From assembly GCA_900769205.1 (NCBI GenBank), contig CAAGFS010000045.1, positions 1 to 12,030 on the forward strand: DNA of 12,030 nt, written 5' to 3'. The notes under the pieces are model-generated. The model made no database searches and was not told the DNA's origin. It saw nothing but the letters and a program-made list of their open reading frames with translations. Position numbers and translations under genes: made by a program. Each line of letters opens with the position of its first letter. The stretch's first letter is position 1. Shown here piece after piece: positions 6,131-12,030 of this stretch. This DNA is from Clostridia bacterium (lineage in GTDB: Bacteria > Bacillota > Clostridia > Christensenellales > CAG-917).

Positions 6131-8035
6131 TTAAATATCGTTTTGCGCTTTTTCCGACAATTCGATCCACTCGTCTTCAAGGGGTTTGAGCTTTTCTTTG
6201 AGCGCGTCGATTTCTTCTTGCAAGGTCGTGATCTTCTTGTAGTCCGAATACACGCTTTCGTCGTTTTGCAACGTGCTTTCTCTTTTTGATATTTCGCATT
6301 CGATTGCGTTTATCTTTTCTTCGAGAAAGCTCATTCTGTGCTTGCGCCTTGCAATCTCCTTGCTTTCGGAAACGGGTTTTTCCTTCTTTTTCTGCGGTGA
6401 ATATTCAAAGGACTGCTCGTCCGTTTCGGGCGATATTTTGCTCTGCTCGTACTCGGCGTATCCGCCGTCGAACAAGTTTACCTTACCGTCTTCAAACACT
6501 ATGAGCCGATTGCAGACTCTGTTGACGAAATATCTGTCGTGAGACACCGTGAGCACCGTGCCCGTGTAATTGCAAAGCAGGTTTTCGAGCGTTTCCTTGC
6601 CGATTATGTCCATATGATTGGTCGGCTCGTCGAGAATGAGAATATTGGGGCGCTTGCGGAATATCTTGCAAAGCGCAAGACGCACCTTTTCCCCGCCCGA
6701 CAAATCGCATATACGCTTGAACACGTCGTCGCCCGAAAACAAAAACGCCCCGAGCGCGCTCCTTGCCTGCGTGTTGTCCAAAAAAGGAAACTCGTCCTGA
6801 AAACTTTCAAGCACCGTGCTTGTGGAAAAACTCTGCGTGAGCGTCTGGTCGAAATACCCGACGTTTGCGTGCAAGCCGAAAACCGCCGTCCCGCTTTTTG
6901 CTCTTATAATATGCATAATTGTTTTGACGAGAGTGGATTTGCCCGTGCCGTTGTTGCCGACGATTCCCACCTTGTCACCGCGCTTTATCACCGCGCTGAT
7001 TTCGCCGAGCGGCGTATCGTATCCGAAAACGAGTTTGTCAAGCACAAGGGCTTTTTCCACCGTTTCGCGTTCGGGCTCGAACGCACCCCTGAATGTCGCC
7101 ACGTTGAAAGGAGAGGGCGCGTTGACGTCGCCGATCCTTTCGATTTGTTTGAGTTTTGCCTGCGCCATAGCCGCCTTGTTGGCTTTGTAGCGGAATCTAT
7201 CGACAAGCGCGCTCAGCCTGTCAATCTCTTTTTTGCGTGCGATCGAATCTTTGAGCGCCTTGTCGTACGCCTGTTGTTTTTGCGCCATAAACGCGGTGTA
7301 GTTTCCGACGTATCTCGTTGCCGTGCCGTATTCTATCTCGTACACGACGTTCACGATTTTGTCAAGGAACATACGGTCGTGCGACACGATCACGCAAGAC
7401 TTTTTGTACGCGCAAAGATAGTTTTCAAGCCACTCTATCGCCTCGAGATCGAGATGGTTTGTCGGCTCGTCGAGAAGAAGCACGTCGGGCTTTGACAAAA
7501 GCAGTTTGATGAGCGCGATTTTGGTGCGCTGTCCGCCAGAAAACTCGTTGAGCGGTTTTTTCAGGTCGTCGTCGCAAAAACCGAACTTGCGCACGGCGGT
7601 CATATATTCTTTTTTGTACAGATAACCGCCTTCTCTTTCAAAACTTTCGCAAAGCGAAGAATAGGCGCGCAGATTTTTGTCGCAGGAATCGCTCTCGAGC
7701 GCCTTGCGCGCGCTTTCCATCTTCCTTTCCGTTTCGAGAAGGGAATCGTATGCTTGAAGAATCTCGTCAAGCATAGTCCTGCCCTTTTCATCGTTGACGG
7801 ATTGTTTCAGAAACCCCACGACGGGATTGCCCGTTTCAAATATGCCGTACGGCTCGCCGTCAACTCCGCGCTCGAAATCCTTTTCGCCGGACAGCACTTT
7901 CAGCAGAGTGGTTTTTCCGCAACCGTTGCGCCCGACAAGCGCGATTTTTTCGTTTTCGCGCACGGCAAAATCGACCTGTGTGAGCACAGGCACTCCGTCG
8001 TATTCCACCGCTATGTTTGAAACTACAATCTGCAT
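6131..8035 (-). CDS. ABC-F family ATPase (translation-associated, soluble)
   Basis: 634 residues with two ABC ATPase domains on one chain and no membrane helices: the ABC-F layout, whose members bind the ribosome E site. Domain 1 has Walker A GRNGCGKT (35-42), signature FSGGQ (165-169), Walker B VLLLDE (185-190) and switch His219. Domain 2 has GNNGTGKS (360-367), LSGGE (445-449), ILILDE (465-470) and His499. Both carry the DEPTNH[L/M]D block typical of the family. The interdomain linker (about 245-320) is helical and rich in Lys, Arg, Ala and Gln, where ABC-F proteins contact P-site tRNA. After about 545 comes a charged Lys/Glu coiled-coil tail as in Uup and YdiF-like members. All catalytic residues look intact. 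The ATG at 8035 gives the standard N-terminus but has only a weak ribosome site. It may be housekeeping or antibiotic-protective; sequence alone does not decide. Confidence 0.95.
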   Translation of the reverse strand: MQIVVSNIAVEYDGVPVLTQVDFAVRENEKIALVGRNGCGKTTLLKVLSGEKDFERGVDGEPYGIFETGNPVVGFLKQSVNDEKGRTMLDEILQAYDSLLETERKMESARKALESDSCDKNLRAYSSLCESFEREGGYLYKKEYMTAVRKFGFCDDDLKKPLNEFSGGQRTKIALIKLLLSKPDVLLLDEPTNHLDLEAIEWLENYLCAYKKSCVIVSHDRMFLDKIVNVVYEIEYGTATRYVGNYTAFMAQKQQAYDKALKDSIARKKEIDRLSALVDRFRYKANKAAMAQAKLKQIERIGDVNAPSPFNVATFRGAFEPERETVEKALVLDKLVFGYDTPLGEISAVIKRGDKVGIVGNNGTGKSTLVKTIMHIIRAKSGTAVFGLHANVGYFDQTLTQSFSTSTVLESFQDEFPFLDNTQARSALGAFLFSGDDVFKRICDLSGGEKVRLALCKIFRKRPNILILDEPTNHMDIIGKETLENLLCNYTGTVLTVSHDRYFVNRVCNRLIVFEDGKVNLFDGGYAEYEQSKISPETDEQSFEYSPQKKKEKPVSESKEIARRKHRMSFLEEKINAIECEISKRESTLQNDESVYSDYKKITTLQEEIDALKEKLKPLEDEWIELSEKAQNDI

Positions 8036-8121
8036 ACGATTGATTTTAGCCTATTTTGCGCGATAAGTCCATAATTTGCGCAAAAAGGCGGAAAAACACC
8101 GCCGAAAACGAGCATTAATAT

Positions 8122-8143
8122 AAAAAACACCGCATTTGCGGTG
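8122..8143 (-). terminator. Terminator of the HAD hydrolase gene
   Basis: On the minus strand CACCGC (8143-8138) pairs with GCGGTG (8133-8128) around an AAAT loop, followed by six U (8127-8122). It begins 5 nt past the HAD stop codon and separates it from the ABC-F gene, which starts about 90 bp further on. Confidence 0.85.
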
Positions 8144-8148
8144 CCTTT

Positions 8149-8817
8149 TCACAAGATATTTTTTATGTCGAGCAATCTTTCCACAATAAAATCGCACTCG
8201 ACGTGCGCGCTCGGCTCGCGCCTATGATTGTACCACACGGTTTTCAATCCGTACTCTCTCGCGCCTTTTATATCTGCGGAAAGCGAGTCGCCAATCATAA
8301 CGGTTTCCTGCGGGTTTACGCCGGGCAAACGCTTGAAACAAGCGTCGAAAAACTCCTTTTGCGGTTTGGGAAAGCCCAATTCTTCGGACACGAAATAGCC
8401 GTCGATATAAGCGTCGAGTCCCGCCTTTTTCACGCGGTGCGTCTGCTGATGCAAGGACGCGTTCGACGCGGCGTAAACGGGGTATTTGGAATGAAGATAT
8501 TCAAGCGTTTCCCTTGCGCCGTCGATGACGATCGCGCTTTCGTGAAAACTCGCTCGGAACTCCTTTTCAAAGGCAATGCCGTCCGCTTGTATGCCCAACT
8601 TGTCGAATACGATCTGAAATCTCGTGTCGAACAATTTGTCTTTGCTCACTTCCCCCCTTTCGAGCTTGTGCCAAAGGTCGAGATTTATGGGGTGAAACGT
8701 ATCCACGAGCGTGCGGGAGAAAGGCACGCCGAACTTGGCGCACCCTTCTTCGATCGCTTTGTCCGCGCACTTGTTGAAATCGAGCAACGTGTCGTCAATA
8801 TCAATAAAAATTGTCAT
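8149..8817 (-). CDS. HAD-superfamily hydrolase, YjjG-like (possible pyrimidine/nucleotide 5'-nucleotidase)
   Basis: 222 residues, a typical size for the YjjG/YfnB branch of haloacid dehalogenase phosphatases. All four HAD motifs are visible. Motif I is FIDIDDT (4-10), with nucleophile Asp6 and acid Asp8. Motif II is Ser118-Asn119. Motif III is Lys151 within GFPKP. Motif IV is IGDSLSAD (175-182), with Asp177 and Asp182 for magnesium. The stretch between motifs I and II (about 15-95) is a helical C1 cap of the kind that selects small phosphorylated substrates. YjjG members remove phosphate from non-canonical or pyrimidine nucleoside monophosphates; that specificity is inferred from overall resemblance. 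I start it at the ATG at 8817; the upstream ATG at 8850 lies inside the purA terminator hairpin. The ribosome site is weak (CGGA very close to the ATG). It follows purA by 46 bp, so it may depend on readthrough. Confidence 0.85.
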   Translation of the reverse strand: MTIFIDIDDTLLDFNKCADKAIEEGCAKFGVPFSRTLVDTFHPINLDLWHKLERGEVSKDKLFDTRFQIVFDKLGIQADGIAFEKEFRASFHESAIVIDGARETLEYLHSKYPVYAASNASLHQQTHRVKKAGLDAYIDGYFVSEELGFPKPQKEFFDACFKRLPGVNPQETVMIGDSLSADIKGAREYGLKTVWYNHRREPSAHVECDFIVERLLDIKNIL

Positions 8818-8827
8818 AATCCGAATG

Positions 8828-8860
8828 AAAACGGCAACGTCACAAGGCATTGCCGTTTTT
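8828..8860 (-). terminator. Hairpin between purA and the HAD gene
   Basis: AACGGCAA (8830-8837) and TTGCCGTT (8850-8857) are perfectly complementary, extendable by flanking A/T pairs, with a 12-nt loop. On the minus strand it begins 4 nt after the purA stop but ends in only TTTTC, so termination may be partial. The HAD start lies 10 nt beyond it. Confidence 0.65.
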
Positions 8861-8863
8861 CTT

Positions 8864-10135
8864 TTATCTCACGATGATGGCGTCGCGCTCCGCGCCCACG
8901 GAAACGTATTTTATCTTGCAATCAACCGCTTTTTCGATATATTCGATATATTTTTGCGCGTTGACGGGCAGGTCTTCAAACTTTCTGCAATCTGCTGTGG
9001 AACAATTCCAGCCGTCGAGATACACCACGTTCGGCTTTGCGACGTTGAGCGCTTCTCCGCTCGGGAACTCGTCCACGGTCGTGCCGTTGACGTCATAACT
9101 CACGCACACGGGAATCTTTGGCATATAATCGAGAATATCCAGCTTCGTCAGCGCGATTTCGTCCGCACCCTGAACCATACAACCGTACTTTGACGCAACC
9201 ACGTCAAAACCGCCGACTCTCCTCGGTCTGCCCGTTGCCGCGCCGTATTCTCCGCCCGCTTTTCTCAATTGTTCCGCTTCTTCGCCGAACATCTCCGCCG
9301 TGAAAGGACCTTCGCCCACGCAGGTGGAATACGCTTTCATAACTCCGATTGCGTTGTCCACTTTGCGATTGGGTATGCCCGCGCCGACAGGACCGTACGC
9401 CGTGATGGTGTTGGAACTCGTGGTGTAAGGATAGATGCCGAAGTCGATGTCTCTGAGTGCGCCGAGTTGCGCTTCGAGCATAACTTTTTTGCCCGCTTTG
9501 AGAGCTTTGTCGAGATAATAACCCGTATCGCAGATGAAATCTTTGAGCGGAGTGCCGTATTTGTCAAACCATTCGAGCAAGCCGTCAACGGTGTATTTTT
9601 CCGCGCCGTACGCGCCGTTTATCGTGAGATTTTTCCAATCGACGATTGTTTCGAGACGGGAGCGCAGATATTCGGGATGGAGAATGTCGCCCATACGAAC
9701 GGCTTTTTTCATATACTTGTCCGCATACACGGGGGAGATGCCGCGACGCGTCGAGCCAAACTTCTTGTCGCCAAGTCTGTCTTCTTCGAGGCAATCCTGC
9801 GCCACGTCGTAGGGACAGCACACGATTGCCTTGTCGCTGATTTTGAGATTGTCGGGCGTGATGACGATGCCGCCTTCTCTGAGCCTTGCAATCTCCTTGC
9901 AAAGGTGCTCGATGTCCACAACCATACCGTTGCCCATAACGTTGACTTTGTCTTCTCTCAATATGCCGGACGGCAAAAGATTGAGCACAAACTTGCCTTT
10001 GTCGTTTATGACGGTGTGTCCCGCGTTGTTGCCGCCTTGATAGCGCACCACCACGTCTTGCGACTCGGAGAGCAGATCGACCATGCGTCCCTTGCCTTCG
10101 TCGCCCCAGTTGATACCAACGATTGATGTAAGCAT
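8864..10135 (-). CDS. purA: Adenylosuccinate synthetase
   Basis: Joins IMP and aspartate with GTP hydrolysis to give adenylosuccinate, the first committed step from IMP to AMP in the cytoplasm. 423 residues, the normal family length. The N-terminal block NWGDEGKGR (9-17) holds catalytic Asp12 and phosphate-loop Lys15; GGNNAGHT (34-41) holds catalytic His40. Further in are GSTRRGISPVYADK, the IMP-site loop, and GRPRRVGGFDVV near the C-terminal third, followed by TKLD, the guanine-recognition block. The protein ends in SVGAERDAIIVR, matching the family's usual SVG..R. tail. Differences from the common QWGDEGKGK and GTTGRGIGPAYEDK forms place it in a diverged, clostridial-looking branch; key catalytic residues are kept. 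The start at 10135 is set by GGAG (10144-10147) 8 nt upstream. It follows purB by 111 bp on the same strand with no terminator between, so the two are probably one transcript. Confidence 0.97.
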   Translation of the reverse strand: MLTSIVGINWGDEGKGRMVDLLSESQDVVVRYQGGNNAGHTVINDKGKFVLNLLPSGILREDKVNVMGNGMVVDIEHLCKEIARLREGGIVITPDNLKISDKAIVCCPYDVAQDCLEEDRLGDKKFGSTRRGISPVYADKYMKKAVRMGDILHPEYLRSRLETIVDWKNLTINGAYGAEKYTVDGLLEWFDKYGTPLKDFICDTGYYLDKALKAGKKVMLEAQLGALRDIDFGIYPYTTSSNTITAYGPVGAGIPNRKVDNAIGVMKAYSTCVGEGPFTAEMFGEEAEQLRKAGGEYGAATGRPRRVGGFDVVASKYGCMVQGADEIALTKLDILDYMPKIPVCVSYDVNGTTVDEFPSGEALNVAKPNVVYLDGWNCSTADCRKFEDLPVNAQKYIEYIEKAVDCKIKYVSVGAERDAIIVR

Positions 10136-10182
10136 TGTTATATCTCCAAAAAATATTGTGCTTCTTGTTCTCCGCAAGTCTG

Positions 10183-10202
10183 CGCGTTTATTCGCGTTTA
10201 TT
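10183..10202. repeat. Tandem 10-bp direct repeat in the purB-purA spacer
   Basis: CGCGTTTATT occurs twice head-to-tail (10183-10192 and 10193-10202). This is within the 111-bp spacer between the purB stop and the purA start. No role is evident. Confidence 0.6.
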
Positions 10203-10246
10203 ATCGATTGCGCGTATTGCGAATATTTTTGTCTTGCAAGCCTGTT

Positions 10247-11677
10247 TCAGACGGTCACTTCGCCCGCTTTGCCGATTGCGTCCGCGTTTCTTTCAAGCAA
10301 CGGATCGACGACGTCCGCAAGGTATTCTTCCACCTGTTTTTCCGCCCTGCCCGTGAAAGCGTTGACGTCAACTATACCGCTTATTTCTTCCTTTGAAAGA
10401 TTGAATACGGGATCGTTTGCTATGCGGTCAAGAAGGTCGTTGTCCGCACCTTCGAGCTTGATTGCCTTCGTCGCTTCGACGGAGTGGCGACGTATCGCTT
10501 CGTGCAAAACTTGCCTGTCGCCGCCCTTGTGAGCAACGCAGTACATAAGGATGTTTTCGGTTGCCATAAAGGGTATTTCGTTTTCGAGATTTTTGGCTAT
10601 AATGCGCGGATAAAGGGTTAAACCGCCGATTATGTTGTTGTAAAGTGCCAATATTGCGTCAACCGCCAAAAACGCTTCGGGTATTGCGATCCTGCGGTTC
10701 GCGCTGTCGTCAAGCGTGCGCTCAAACCATTGAGCCGACGCCGTGATTGCGGGATTGAGACTGTCGCAAAGCACGTATCTTGCCAAAGACGCCATGCGCT
10801 CGCTTCTCATCGGATTGCGCTTGTACGCCATTGCGGACGAGCCTATCTGCGCGCTCTCAAACGGTTCTTCAACTTCTTTGAGATGGGACAAAAGTCTTAT
10901 ATCGTTTGAGAACTTGGTTGCGCTTTGCGCGATGCCGCAAAGCACGCTCATCACGTTGTAGTCCACCTTTCTCGAATACGTCTGACCGCTCACTGCGTAC
11001 GTGCCTTCAAAACCCGTCTGTTCCGCAATGGACCTGTCGAGAGCCTTCACTTTTTCGTCGTCGCCGTCGAACAACTCCATAAAACTTGCCGCCGTGCCCG
11101 TGGTGCCTTTGCAACCGAGCAGTCTGAGACGAGAAAGCTGAAAGTCGAGATTGTCAAGATCGCTCACAAGGTCCTGAAGCCAAAGCGTCGCGCGTTTGCC
11201 CACGGTGGTGGGTTGCGCGGCTTGGAAATGCGTGTACGCAAGAGTGGCAAGCCCTTTGTTTTTCAATGCGAAATCGCGCACCGTTTTTATGCAGGCAAGA
11301 AGCTCCGCTCTTATGAGAAGCAAACCTTCTCTCATCTGAATAATGTCCGTATTGTCCCCGACAAAACAACTCGTCGCGCCGAGATGAATCACACCCTTTG
11401 CCTTCGGGCATTGATGACCGAACGTGAGAACGTGCGCCATCACGTCGTGACGCACTTCCTTTTCGCGCGCAGCTGCATATTCGTAGTCGATGTCGTCAAC
11501 CTTGCTCTCCATCTCGCGGATTTGCTCGTCCGTTATGTCGATGCCAAGGCTCTTTTCCGCCTTTGCGAGAGCAACCCACAGTCTGCGCCAGGTGCCGAAC
11601 TTGAAATCGGGCGAGAAAACGTATTGCATCTGTTTGCTTGCGTATCTTTGGCAAAGCGGTGACACGTATGCGTCCAT
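10247..11677 (-). CDS. purB: Adenylosuccinate lyase, long eukaryote-like type
   Basis: Splits adenylosuccinate to AMP and fumarate, and SAICAR to AICAR and fumarate in IMP synthesis; a homotetramer of the fumarase/aspartase superfamily. 476 residues, nearer the human enzyme (484) than the roughly 430-residue Bacillus type. Large parts recall human ADSL: YVSPLCQRYAS at the start, RHDVMAHV (76-83, His77), HLGATSCFVGDNTD (98-111), THFQAAQPTTVGKR (149-162, His150), and QWFERTLDDSANRRI (316-330). The superfamily signature is GSSAMAYKRNPMRSE (279-293), with Ser280/281 on the catalytic loop; it has Ala where most members have Pro. The ATG at 11677 is chosen because GGGAG (11683-11687) lies 5 nt before it; the upstream extension is inside the leader. 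It is followed by purA, which makes its substrate. A promoter and structured leader lie upstream. Confidence 0.96.
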   Translation of the reverse strand: MDAYVSPLCQRYASKQMQYVFSPDFKFGTWRRLWVALAKAEKSLGIDITDEQIREMESKVDDIDYEYAAAREKEVRHDVMAHVLTFGHQCPKAKGVIHLGATSCFVGDNTDIIQMREGLLLIRAELLACIKTVRDFALKNKGLATLAYTHFQAAQPTTVGKRATLWLQDLVSDLDNLDFQLSRLRLLGCKGTTGTAASFMELFDGDDEKVKALDRSIAEQTGFEGTYAVSGQTYSRKVDYNVMSVLCGIAQSATKFSNDIRLLSHLKEVEEPFESAQIGSSAMAYKRNPMRSERMASLARYVLCDSLNPAITASAQWFERTLDDSANRRIAIPEAFLAVDAILALYNNIIGGLTLYPRIIAKNLENEIPFMATENILMYCVAHKGGDRQVLHEAIRRHSVEATKAIKLEGADNDLLDRIANDPVFNLSKEEISGIVDVNAFTGRAEKQVEEYLADVVDPLLERNADAIGKAGEVTV

Positions 11678-11682
11678 AAAAA

Positions 11683-11687
11683 CTCCC
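11683..11687 (-). promoter_or_regulatory. purB ribosome binding site
   Basis: GGGAG on the minus strand, 5 nt before the ATG at 11677 and directly after the U-rich tail of the leader hairpin. This placement makes translation sensitive to the leader structure. Confidence 0.75.
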
Positions 11688-11748
11688 AAAAACAAAAAGT
11701 GTCCATATTCATTTTAACCGATATGGTTAAAAAAAAATCGTGAACACT
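11688..11748 (-). promoter_or_regulatory. Structured purB leader: possible attenuator
   Basis: On the minus strand AGTGTTCA (11748-11741) pairs with TGGACACT (11705-11698) over 8 bp with one U-G pair, and TTTTTGTTTTT (11698-11688) follows, as in an intrinsic terminator. Its large loop holds a perfect 8-bp hairpin, TTTTAACC (11732-11725) with GGTTAAAA (11719-11712). CCATAT (11726-11721) can instead pair with ATATGG (11708-11703), which excludes the inner hairpin and disturbs the top of the outer stem. The leader would be about 89 nt. I recognise no known riboswitch core. The alternative pairings are seen; regulation is inferred. Confidence 0.5.
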
Positions 11749-11772
11749 CCCGTCGTTTTTTATTCTATAAAT

Positions 11773-11801
11773 AATATAACATCATATATCGTCTATGTCA
11801 A
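11773..11801 (-). promoter_or_regulatory. Promoter of the purB-purA unit
   Basis: On the minus strand a perfect -35 TTGACA (11801-11796), a 17-nt spacer, and TATATT (11778-11773), a 5/6 match to the -10. Transcription should start near 11766, about 89 nt before the purB ATG. It is the best sigma-A-type promoter in the window. Confidence 0.8.
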
Positions 11802-12004
11802 TAAAACCGCGCGGGAAAAATGCGTTCAAACCAAGAAAAAACCACGTTTTCGTCCAAAAGCACGAAAAGCATAAAATATCGGAGCGGTTTATATTGTTTG
11901 CTTTGTCGTTTATATATATACAATATCATTGCATAAAACACCGATATTATTTGCATAAATATCCATTTTGTTTATAGAAAAATTTTTTGTGCAAAATCTT
12001 TTGA
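11802..12004. other. AT-rich intergenic stretch without a gene
   Basis: About 200 bp between the purB promoter and the adapter. It is clearly richer in A/T than the genes, with runs such as TATATATATA. The longest frame (60 codons, from 11795) runs through the promoter, has no ribosome site and looks non-coding. GCATAAA recurs at 11869, 11931 and 11953, and TTTTCGT/ACGAAAA (around 11847-11868) can form a 7-bp hairpin. The gene upstream of purB lies off the contig. Confidence 0.65.
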
Positions 12005-12030
12005 AGATCGGAAGAGCGTCGTGTAGGGAA
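12005..12030. other. Illumina TruSeq adapter read-through at the contig end
   Basis: The last 26 bases begin AGATCGGAAGAGC and continue exactly as the reverse complement of the TruSeq universal adapter. This is library sequence, not genome. Real sequence probably ends at about 12004. Confidence 0.96.

Noticed and set aside
6539..7495. 318-codon plus-strand frame inside the ABC-F gene
   Set aside because: The minus-strand frame has every ABC-F motif intact; this one has no recognisable domain.
9269..10126. 285-codon plus-strand frame inside purA
   Set aside because: Entirely antisense to a full-length, clearly identified PurA.
10925..11662. 245-codon plus-strand frame inside purB
   Set aside because: Antisense to conserved PurB coding sequence; no ribosome site or domain.
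11795..11977. 60-codon plus-strand frame in the AT-rich end
   Set aside because: It starts within the purB promoter, lacks a ribosome site, and its Lys/Tyr/Ile-rich product is what AT-rich non-coding DNA gives.
1..12030. CRISPR array, tRNA, rRNA, insertion sequence or phage genes
   Set aside because: No spaced direct repeats of CRISPR size, no tRNA or rRNA-like segments, no transposase or integrase motifs in any convincing frame.

Overview
The window looks like the end of an assembled contig from a low-to-moderate G+C, probably endospore-forming Firmicute of the Clostridia. The best pointer is a YyaC-type spore protease gene. Other pointers are Gram-positive style AGGAG/GGAG ribosome binding sites, U-tailed intrinsic terminators after most genes, and clostridial-looking PurA and PurB. 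This placement is an inference; there is no rRNA or other marker gene. The last 26 bases (12005-12030) match an Illumina TruSeq adapter rather than genome.

Left half, plus strand (1-5956): the C-terminal end of an unrecognised single-pass membrane protein, then yyaC, then a CvpA-family integral membrane protein with its own plausible promoter. Last comes a 1329-residue membrane-anchored protein made of about ten degenerate 31-37-residue helical repeats interrupted by tyrosine-rich segments. The cvpA-like gene and the giant gene are 54 bp apart, separated by a hairpin. The giant protein is the least explained object here and the best candidate for something undescribed. A strong bidirectional terminator at about 5976-6003 closes this half and also serves the convergent genes.

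Right half, minus strand (read from 11800 down to 6131): a good sigma-A-type promoter and a structured leader precede purB. The order then is purB, purA, a HAD hydrolase resembling YjjG, and an ABC-F ATPase. PurA and PurB are the two steps that turn IMP into AMP via adenylosuccinate; PurB also acts in the IMP pathway. The HAD enzyme may act on nucleotides, which would suit purine genes, but it sits behind a hairpin and the link is only suggestive. The ABC-F protein is a soluble translation-associated ATPase, isolated from the HAD gene by another terminator.

The 353 bp upstream of purB (11678-12030) carry the purB leader and promoter, then AT-rich sequence with short repeats but no convincing gene, then the adapter. 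I saw no tRNA, rRNA, CRISPR array, insertion sequence or phage gene.
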